Origin: Leishmania martiniquensis
Taxonomy: Eukaryota > Euglenozoa > Kinetoplastea > Trypanosomatida > Trypanosomatidae
NCBI RefSeq assembly: GCF_017916325.1
Contig: NW_027124995.1
Coordinates: 1 to 32,242, forward strand
Length of the DNA: 32,242 nt
Direction: 5' to 3'
Both the position numbers and the translations under genes were made by a program. Shown piece by piece: positions 26,041 through 32,242 of this stretch. The notes under the pieces are model-generated. The model was not told where the DNA came from, searched no databases, and was given only the letters and a program-made list of their open reading frames with translations. Each line of letters opens with the position of its first letter. Position 1 is the first letter of the stretch.

Positions 26041-26121
26041 AGCGGCGTAGCCGATGACCGCCGCTTGAGACCCGCTGGTGCGGCAGGCGCGCCTGCATCC
26101 TTGCGGTCTGCCCCTGCAGGG
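26041..26121 (+). promoter_or_regulatory. Cluster of GC-rich inverted repeats in the 3' UTR
   Basis: Three structures lie within 81 bases. A 7-bp stem agcggcg/cgccgct (26041-26047 with 26059-26065) has an 11-nt loop. A perfect 14-bp palindrome gcaggcgcgcctgc spans 26083-26096. A 10-bp palindrome ccctgcaggg spans 26112-26121. The stretch is much less pyrimidine-biased than its surroundings. It could be a folded regulatory RNA element or part of a degenerate retroposon (SIDER-like). Neither identity can be shown from the sequence alone. Confidence 0.35.
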
Positions 26122-26814
26122 ACGGCTCTTCTGGACAGGTGAAGCGCCCACGCATCCTGGCGCGACTTTCCTCACGCCTGCTCTCTACCAGAGACGGTGC
26201 TGCAAGTGTGAGCAGCCTTGATCACGTGCCCTCTACTCCCTCCCCCTCCCTCCCATCCACCACCTCTCCACTGCGCACCTCCTGCGTGTGCGCGTCATTC
26301 TCTGCCGTGCGCCATAGTAACGACGTTTCTATCTCGTTTCGCGTGTGTTTTACCTTGAGCTCCCTTCCCTCCCCTCTCCTCACACAACGGCGGACAGAGA
26401 GGGACAGAGCACACACACAGGAAGCTGATACGGTCTCTGTAAAGCTGCGGGAAACCCCCGTATAATATACACATATACTTGCGTACCGGAGATCGAGAAG
26501 GACACACTGAAGCTGACTAGCACACTTCCACACGTGAGTAGCAAGAAAAATACCGGGCAGGGGGCCTCCCTCCCCCTCAACACACACACGCACCTCTGCT
26601 TCTCTGTTGTTAGCGGGTCTCGCGCACGCCTCGCTGCTCCATTCTCATACGAATCCCCTCTCTCCCTCTCGGCATACGCGTGTGCGGAGCCTTCTCGTTC
26701 GTTATTATTATTCCACTCTCTTCATCTACGCGTTATTCCTTGACGTTTGAGTGATTGTGTGCACTGGCGGCGCCGTCAGAGGAACACCACAACCATACTG
26801 CGGAGGCTGCCTCG

Positions 26815-26827
26815 CACACACACACAC
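26815..26827 (+). repeat. (CA)n microsatellite
   Basis: A short uninterrupted CA dinucleotide run in the intergenic region. Confidence 0.9.
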
Positions 26828-27651
26828 CGTCATTTGTACTCTCCCTCCTCTCCTCTCCCAATTTTCATTTTTTTCTTCGCATTTCTCCTCTCGTGCGTCT
26901 GTCTGTTCATTCAGAGATCGTCACGGCTTTGTTTTCTTTCCGCTTTCCCGATCGCTGCTTACACCCATTTTCTCACTCCATCCTCTCCCCCCTCCCTCCC
27001 TTTCATATTGCGTGCGCCTGCCTCTTGCGCGTGCGTCCTTCGGCGCGTAAGCAGCTGAGGCATATCCTCAGGACTGCTCTCAGTGTTCCGAATTCCTCTC
27101 CCATACCTGCAGTGCGCTTTCTCTCTCCCTCTCTCTTCTCATTCTGTTGCCCCTCTTTTTTTCTTTCGAGCATAAAAGAGGCGCTGTGTTGCACGGTCAT
27201 TTTCTTTGCCAGGGACCTATACGATTCTACTTTCTTTGTTTTTCGCCTTCCGAGTCTTGGGCACCAGTATAAGCGCTGTGGCTGCGACGTACATCCTCCC
27301 TTTTCACCCTCTTTGTTGCTGTTCCGCCCACCGCCCTCTCCCCGCAGTCTCGCACAGGCCTGCCTGGCCCCTTTGCCTTGCCACTCTCATTTGAATCTCC
27401 CATCCCTTTTCTGCTTAAGTGTGTTCTGTGCGTGTTGTCTACTCCCTCCCAGCTCCGTCAACTGCTGCGAGAGGAGAGGAGAGGAACAAAAAATAAAAGC
27501 GTTCTCTGCTGTTCCTCTGCATCCTCGTAGTCCTCTCGCTGATTTCTCCGTCTGCGCACTCCTCTCCCCTCCCTCGCTCCCCATCGCGGGCTGTTTCTCG
27601 GTGGGTCATCTTAGTGGATTCGAGACGGACGTCCACCACCCCTACCACCGT

Positions 27652-27670
27652 TGTGTGTGTGTGTGTGTGT
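27652..27670 (+). repeat. (TG)n microsatellite
   Basis: An uninterrupted 19-base TG run in the intergenic region. It is complementary to the CA runs nearby. Confidence 0.95.
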
Positions 27671-28430
27671 TCTCTGATTCCCTTCCTGTCGTGGGGAAGC
27701 GACGCCGCTCTTGTGGTAACTTTGCGTGATTGGCCATCTCGGCTATCAGGAACGCAAGACGGTTTCGCTGTGCGCACACATTGCCACTCACGTACCCCTT
27801 TGGTTACTACGCCGCCCCTCTCCCCCTCACCCTCTTGACTTTCTCGCTGCCTCCCTTTCCTTTTTTCCGTTTGCTGTGCTGTTGCCGTCGCAAGGTGCGC
27901 GCAGTCAAAGACGATTTTTTCCTCTTCCGACTTCCCTCCCCATTCTTTTCGCCTCAACTCGCTGCACCCATTCTGTTGTTATTATTATTGTCTTCATTTT
28001 CTGCTTTCTCCTTTCACCTGTGCTGTGATACGCGCCTAACATATTCTCTCTTCCTTTTTGTTGCTTGGCGGCTGCCTCCCCCTCCCCCGTGTCATCCTCG
28101 CGTGCCCCAGTCTGTGCCTCACGTGTCTTTCCCGCCGTCTGCGTGCCTGTGGTGTCTTACTTCTGGTCCGACGCATTCGTGCTCGTTGGCTGGGGTTGTG
28201 GAATTCAGAGCGCGTCTGCCGGTCTGTCTCTTCGCCGAACGGAAAGGAAAGCAGCCCGAGGGGCGAAACGACTTCCCCCCTCTTCGCCCCTTCGCTCCAG
28301 GCGAGTAAGGCATAAGAAAGGGACGGCAGGAGAGAGGGGAGAGACCTTTGGGAACAGAGCATAGACGAATCAAACCAAGTGAGAAGGCGACTCCGACCTT
28401 GGCTAGGAGTGAGGAGAGCGACGCGCTTGG

Positions 28431-28464
28431 TGTGTGTGTTTGTGTGTGTGTGTGTGTGTATGTG
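28431..28464 (+). repeat. (TG)n microsatellite, two interruptions
   Basis: A 34-base TG-rich run, interrupted by one extra t near 28440 and one a near 28460. Confidence 0.95.
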
Positions 28465-28945
28465 CCTTCACGCACACAGTCTCTCTGTATCGATTCCATG
28501 ACGTGGGCCTACGCCGTTACGATTTCTGCCTTCGCCTCCTTTTTTTCCTCCAACGATCTTCTAGCCACCATTGCCCTTCCTTTTCTTGTCTCTTTGCATC
28601 GGGCTGTGCATTATTTTCGAGCGTGCCTGTGCGCACTCTCTCTTATCCCCGACGCCCTTTTCACTCAGCGAGTGAGCCCCTCCCCCTCCCTCTTTCTCCC
28701 GAAGGCACTGTCGACGGTTGCTGTTTTTGTTGTCCTTTCATCTTTTCATACTTCACGGCTGTTCCGTCTTCTTTTGGCGCAGCCTCTCTCTCATTTTGCC
28801 TCGCCTTCTTTGCGGAGGAGGAGCTCCTTGCATTGTCTTCGGCGACTTGTTACTGTGCGTATCTGTGTATCCGCTGCTGGTACCATTGCCACCACCACTC
28901 TCGCCTTTGCCGCTCGCTCGCCCCTTTTTTCTTCTTATCGGTCTG

Positions 28946-28968
28946 TACACACACACGTACGCACACAC
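28946..28968 (+). repeat. (CA)n microsatellite with one interruption
   Basis: Two CA runs separated by cgtacg. They lie about 390 bases upstream of the gene 2 start codon. Confidence 0.9.
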
Positions 28969-29079
28969 CACTCGCTGGGGCCGTAATCCCCCCCCCCACT
29001 GCCTCCCAAGAAGAGAGAAGACACAGGCGAACTGGAGAGCGGCGGGTCTTTGGCTTTTTCCTTCTTTTTGCTTTCGTGC

Positions 29080-29137
29080 AGTCCTCTTTTTTTTTCGTTC
29101 TCTCCCCCTCCCCACCGCTTTCGTCCTGTCGTTCTAG
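29080..29137 (+). promoter_or_regulatory. Candidate polypyrimidine tract and spliced-leader acceptor for gene 2
   Basis: A long pyrimidine tract (including nine consecutive t near 29090 and the C/T run to about 29130) is followed by the first AG at 29136-29137. Using this AG gives a 201-base 5' leader (29138-29338) with no ATG before the start codon, which fits both this site and the start chosen. Alternative acceptors are AG at 29207-29208, after a run of c, and at 29284-29285. Confidence 0.4.
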
Positions 29138-29338
29138 CTCACGGGCCCAGACCAACAGGACACCGAGCTGCTGAGTCCGTCGCCCACAGATTTCTGCCCC
29201 CCCCTCAGCCTCTTTTCGTCTTTGCCGCCTTCTTTTGCGCGTGGCTGTGCTCGTACGTTGTCTCCTCCCCTTCGCCCTCCCCCAGTCTCTCTCGCTCTCA
29301 TTTGCGCGCCTTCTTGCTGCCGCAATCGACTCGAAGCC

Positions 29339-32242
29339 ATGGCGCTTCTTCATCCCGTCATCCCCAAGCCAGGTCAACAGCGGCGCGCTGCGCTCATTGC
29401 AGTGCCGCTGTTGTGCGTGGCACTTCTCGTTTTTGTGGTAGCAGGCGCAGGCGCCGCTGAGAAGGGTGTAGACGCGGGCGCATGCTCTGGCAGCAGCCCG
29501 TACTACACGGCTATTGAGCACGAGCATACACGCCGCTTCCTCGAATCCTTCACGAAGGCTATCCCAGCCCTGGCACCCCTGTGGAGGTGCGACAATTTTT
29601 GCGTCCACTCGGGCATCCAGTGCACACATGAGGGTCTCAACATCACCCTGAACTCGTCCGTATTGTCGGGAAGCCTTCCAGAGCTCCCCAACGACGTGGA
29701 TGGATTTCGCGTGCTTCTCTCAGGCCTCACCTTTGTCGGCGACGGGGAGCGTTTGATCGGCTCCCTCCCAGTCAGCTGGAATCTCCTTACCCGCCTCTCC
29801 CTCCTCGATGTCCGCGCCACCGCCCTTTCCGGAACTCTGCCCGAGACATGGGGAACGCCGACGGACAGACGTGTGATGGCAAGGCGCATTGAAAGCCCCC
29901 TCACTCAAGAATGCAGCGGCGCCTGCTTCCGTGTCCTTCGCTTCGGTGGCAACCATCTGAGCGGTACGCTCCCTGCTAGCTGGGCCCAGATGAAAACATT
30001 GCAGGAAATATGGATTAACGACAACTTATTCACGGGTACTTTGCCTCCCGAATGGGGCAGCCTCGAAAACCTGCGAATCCTAAACGCACGCAACAACCTC
30101 CTCACTGGCACGCTTCCGGCCGTGTGGTCCTCGCTCAACAGCATCCGTCAAATCACTGTAGACAACAACTACTTCTGCGGCTGCGTTCCAAAAAACTGGG
30201 ACCGACTTCAACAGCTCCGCCTTGACGCGGACAAGTCACTCAGGGCGAACGACTGCGCCACTACCAACGCCTGCCAGACTTCTTCAGACAGCTCCGCAGG
30301 CAGCAGCAGCAGCAGTGCGGACGAGTGCTATGGACCAGTGCCGTTTTACAGCGCCGCTCAACAAGAGCATACACGCAGATTGTTGGAGGCATTCATGGAG
30401 TCCATTCCCGCGCTGAGGGAGATATGGGTGTGCCCGAACTTCTGCGCGTGGCCGTATGTCCAGTGTGCGAGCATTGGTCTGGCATTGGAGATGGCCGGCG
30501 CGCCCATCGCCGGCTCTTTGCCGCCTGTACCACCGAGCGTGGACGTGAAGGAGATTGTGGTGATTAGGGTTGATGTGAGCGGCGTCACGGACATAGGCGA
30601 TCAGCTGCCTCCGAGCTGGGCGTCGCTGGTGTCCATGCAGCACATTGCGATTCGCGGCACTCTGATTTTCGGGAGTCTACCGACGGAGTGGAGTCGGATG
30701 CCACGCCTGAAGTATCTGGATGCTGGCGGGACAATGATCACCGGCCAGCTACCGAGCAGCTGGTCTAGCCTGGAGCACCTCGAGGTGCTGCGCGTGGATG
30801 ACGCCATGCTTTCTGGTGCCCTCCCAGACTCGTGGAGCGGCATGAATTCCCTGAAGGAGCTCAACCTTGGCTGGAACACTCTTGACGGCACACTGCCCGC
30901 GTCCTGGAGTCGTCTTGACACCCTGCAGAGTATTCAGCTGCACCACAACCACCTCAGCGGCACTCTTCCCGAGTCATGGAGCGCGCTCCTGCTCATGAAG
31001 CACTTCCGCGTCGACGAGAATCAGCTGATCGGTAAGATTCCAGAGTCCTACAGTGACTGGCACGTCCTCGCCCATGCACAACTCGAGATGAACAAATTCT
31101 GCGGCTGCCTTCCGTCGCGGTGGGTGGCGGAAGGTGGCGTCTCCATGACAGTGACCGCCGATCCGCCGGTCATGACAGCTGACTGTGCCACAGTCAACGT
31201 CTGCCAGCAGCCACCTACGTCCCCTCCGTCGTCGTCCGCGGCGTCGAGCAGCGGCAGTGCGGACGAGTGCTATGGACCAGTGCCGTTTTACAGCGCCGCT
31301 CAACAAGAGCATACACGCAGATTGTTGGAGGCATTCATGGAGTCCATTCCCGCGCTGAGGGAGATATGGGTGTGCCCGAACTTCTGCGCGTGGCCGTATG
31401 TCCAGTGTGCGAGCATTGGTCTGGCATTGGAGATGGCCGGCGCGCCCATCGCCGGCTCTTTGCCGCCTGTACCACCGAGCGTGGACGTGAAGGAGATTGT
31501 GGTGATTAGGGTTGATGTGAGCGGCGTCACGGACATAGGCGATCAGCTGCCTCCGAGCTGGGCGTCGCTGGTGTCCATGCAGCACATTGCGATTCGCGGC
31601 ACTCTGATTTTCGGGAGTCTACCGACGGAGTGGAGTCGGATGCCACGCCTGAAGTATCTGGATGCTGGCGGGACAATGATCACCGGCCAGCTACCGAGCA
31701 GCTGGTCTAGCCTGGAGCACCTCGAGGTGCTGCGCGTGGATGACGCCATGCTTTCTGGTACCCTCCCAGACTCGTGGAGCGGCATGAATTCCCTGAAGGA
31801 GCTCAACCTTGGCTGGAACACTCTTGACGGCACACTGCCCGCGTCCTGGAGTCGTCTTGACACCCTGCAGAGTATTCAGCTGCACCACAACCACCTCAGC
31901 GGCACTCTTCCCGAGTCATGGAGCGCGCTCCTGCTCATGAAGCACTTCCGCGTCGACGAGAATCAGCTGATCGGTAAGATTCCAGAGTCCTACAGTGACT
32001 GGCACGTCCTCGCCCATGCACAACTCGAGATGAACAAATTCTGCGGCTGCCTTCCGTCGCGGTGGGTGGCGGAAGGTGGCGTCTCCATGACAGTGACCGC
32101 CGATCCGCCGGTCATGACAGCTGACTGTGCCACAGTCAACGTCTGCCAGCAGCCACCTACGTCCCCTCCGTCGTCGTCTGCGCCGTCCAGCAGCAGCAGC
32201 AGCTCTGCGCCCTCGTCGTCCTCGTCGTCTGCGCCGTCGTCC
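29339..32242 (+). CDS. PPG: Proteophosphoglycan-like protein, 5' portion, 3' end outside window
   Basis: This is the N-terminal 968 codons of a second PPG-family gene, open to the window edge. The start ATG at 29339 has gaagcc before it and g after it. It is followed by a short basic stretch and a hydrophobic segment (about residues 17-38, AALIAVPLLCVALLVFVVAG), a signal peptide likely cleaved near AGA/GAA at 38-40. Module A covers about residues 41-315, and modules B1 (from about 327) and B2 (from about 641) are almost identical. Each module has an N-cap W-x-C-x-N-F-C-x6-C, LRRs of the form SGTLPxxWSxMxxLxxLxLxxN, and a C-cap FCGC(V/L)P...DCATxNxCQ. Ser-rich linkers join the modules. After B2 the protein enters SAP repeats (from about residue 945). 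By family it should be a secreted or surface phosphoglycosylated protein. The gene lies downstream of, and in the same direction as, the first PPG gene. The N-terminal LRRs also resemble surface antigen PSA-2 (gp46), but the SAP repeats favour PPG. Confidence 0.9.
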   Translation, partial: MALLHPVIPKPGQQRRAALIAVPLLCVALLVFVVAGAGAAEKGVDAGACSGSSPYYTAIEHEHTRRFLESFTKAIPALAPLWRCDNFCVHSGIQCTHEGLNITLNSSVLSGSLPELPNDVDGFRVLLSGLTFVGDGERLIGSLPVSWNLLTRLSLLDVRATALSGTLPETWGTPTDRRVMARRIESPLTQECSGACFRVLRFGGNHLSGTLPASWAQMKTLQEIWINDNLFTGTLPPEWGSLENLRILNARNNLLTGTLPAVWSSLNSIRQITVDNNYFCGCVPKNWDRLQQLRLDADKSLRANDCATTNACQTSSDSSAGSSSSSADECYGPVPFYSAAQQEHTRRLLEAFMESIPALREIWVCPNFCAWPYVQCASIGLALEMAGAPIAGSLPPVPPSVDVKEIVVIRVDVSGVTDIGDQLPPSWASLVSMQHIAIRGTLIFGSLPTEWSRMPRLKYLDAGGTMITGQLPSSWSSLEHLEVLRVDDAMLSGALPDSWSGMNSLKELNLGWNTLDGTLPASWSRLDTLQSIQLHHNHLSGTLPESWSALLLMKHFRVDENQLIGKIPESYSDWHVLAHAQLEMNKFCGCLPSRWVAEGGVSMTVTADPPVMTADCATVNVCQQPPTSPPSSSAASSSGSADECYGPVPFYSAAQQEHTRRLLEAFMESIPALREIWVCPNFCAWPYVQCASIGLALEMAGAPIAGSLPPVPPSVDVKEIVVIRVDVSGVTDIGDQLPPSWASLVSMQHIAIRGTLIFGSLPTEWSRMPRLKYLDAGGTMITGQLPSSWSSLEHLEVLRVDDAMLSGTLPDSWSGMNSLKELNLGWNTLDGTLPASWSRLDTLQSIQLHHNHLSGTLPESWSALLLMKHFRVDENQLIGKIPESYSDWHVLAHAQLEMNKFCGCLPSRWVAEGGVSMTVTADPPVMTADCATVNVCQQPPTSPPSSSAPSSSSSSSAPSSSSSSAPSS
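30312..31236 (+). repeat. LRR module B, copy 1 of a 942-bp tandem duplication
   Basis: A 925-base block is repeated at 31254-32178 with a period of 942 bases (314 codons). The only difference I found is g at 30818 versus a at 31760, giving Ala versus Thr in SG(A/T)LPDSW. Identity ends at 31236, inside the Ser-rich linker. Confidence 0.97.
31254..32178 (+). repeat. LRR module B, copy 2 of the tandem duplication
   Basis: This is the second copy, with a single mismatch to copy 1. It is followed directly by SAP repeats, whereas copy 1 is followed by the short linker AASSSGSADEC. Confidence 0.97.
32179..32242 (+). repeat. Start of a second SAP array in gene 2
   Basis: Immediately after module B2 the frame reads SAPSSSSSSAPSSSSSSAPSS to the window edge. 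The codons are those of the big array (tct gcg ccg tcc, then five agc), with small differences: ccc for ccg in the second proline, and a TCN block where AGC would be expected at the very end. This is the degenerate edge of what is probably another long array. Confidence 0.9.

Larger units (their letters stand above)
25015..29338 (+). other. Intergenic region: 3' UTR of gene 1 and 5' UTR of gene 2
   Basis: No convincing gene lies in these 4.3 kb. The + strand is dominated by C/T runs (for example 25200-25320, 26230-26260, 27110-27170, 29085-29130), several followed by AG. It also carries CA/GT dinucleotide tracts at 26815-26827, 27652-27670, 28431-28464 and 28946-28968, and TTA runs near 26703 and 27979. 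This is the usual look of trypanosomatid UTRs, where a polypyrimidine tract directs spliced-leader addition to the downstream gene and polyadenylation of the upstream one. ORFs present are low-complexity Ser/Pro/Leu/Phe or Cys/Val strings created by the pyrimidine and GT tracts. The boundary between the two UTRs cannot be placed. If splicing is at 29137, polyadenylation would be expected a few hundred bases upstream. Confidence 0.8.

Noticed and set aside
26755..27729. 324-codon + strand ORF in the intergenic region
   Set aside because: It is a low-complexity Ser/Pro/Phe/Leu string made by polypyrimidine tracts and a CA run (HTHTHT-like), with no domain and with other overlapping frames equally open.
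28348..29174. Overlapping + strand ORFs beginning in the TG microsatellite (CVCVCV-type)
   Set aside because: They are composition artefacts of TG and pyrimidine tracts. They overlap the likely splice region of gene 2 and lack recognisable motifs.
25015..29338. tRNA, rRNA or snoRNA genes and intact retroelements in the spacer
   Set aside because: I saw no cloverleaf with box A/B signals, no rRNA-like sequence and no reverse transcriptase-like coding. A degenerate SIDER remains possible but cannot be called by eye.
29050..29460. Alternative upstream start for gene 2
   Set aside because: This ORF is in a different frame from the LRR-coding frame. ATG 29339 is followed by a convincing signal sequence and is the first ATG after the proposed splice acceptor.
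28850..29629. 259-codon minus strand ORF overlapping the start of gene 2
   Set aside because: It is Arg/Lys/Glu-rich because it reads the complement of polypyrimidine tracts, and it overlaps the well-supported PPG start on the other strand.
30284..31894. Repeated minus strand ORFs across the LRR modules
   Set aside because: They are shadows of the + strand LRR coding sequence. They repeat only because the underlying 942-bp block is duplicated.

Overview
The window looks like chromosomal DNA of a trypanosomatid, most probably Leishmania or a close relative. Three things support this. Both genes encode a Ser/Ala/Pro repeat combined with PSA-2-type leucine-rich repeats (LRRs), which is the hallmark of Leishmania proteophosphoglycans (PPGs). 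No intron or promoter-like structure is visible between them. The 4.3 kb intergenic region is full of polypyrimidine tracts and CA/GT microsatellites, as expected where mRNAs mature by trans-splicing. The species cannot be fixed from the sequence.

Layout. (1) 1-24348: one uninterrupted tandem array of a 51-bp unit on the + strand, encoding two near-identical half-repeats, SAPSSSSS and SAPSSSSSS. I count about 476 units. All observed length variants (twelve 54-bp units, one 48-bp unit, one +1 and three +2 indels) account exactly for the distance between the first and last unit. (2) 24349-25014: the 3' end of the same gene, a Cys-capped LRR module that stops without the usual C-terminal cap and without a GPI-anchor-like tail. 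(3) 25015-29338: a gene-free intergenic region holding the 3' UTR of gene 1 and the 5' UTR of gene 2, with a compact GC-rich inverted-repeat cluster near 26.04-26.12 kb and a plausible spliced-leader acceptor at 29136-29137. (4) 29339-32242: the 5' part of a second PPG-like gene, encoding a signal sequence, LRR module A, LRR module B and a nearly perfect 942-bp tandem copy of module B. It then enters a second SAP array that runs out of the window.

The two genes are adjacent, co-directional paralogues of a PPG cluster. They are expected to enter the secretory pathway. The Ser-rich arrays would serve as scaffolds for phosphoglycosylation and the LRR modules as folded, disulfide-capped domains. 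The most informative signals are internal to the repeats: a 34-unit higher-order duplication, nearly complete protein-level conservation, a split between TCN and AGC serine codons, clustered indels that cancel, and evidence that the giant array is an expanded linker between LRR modules.
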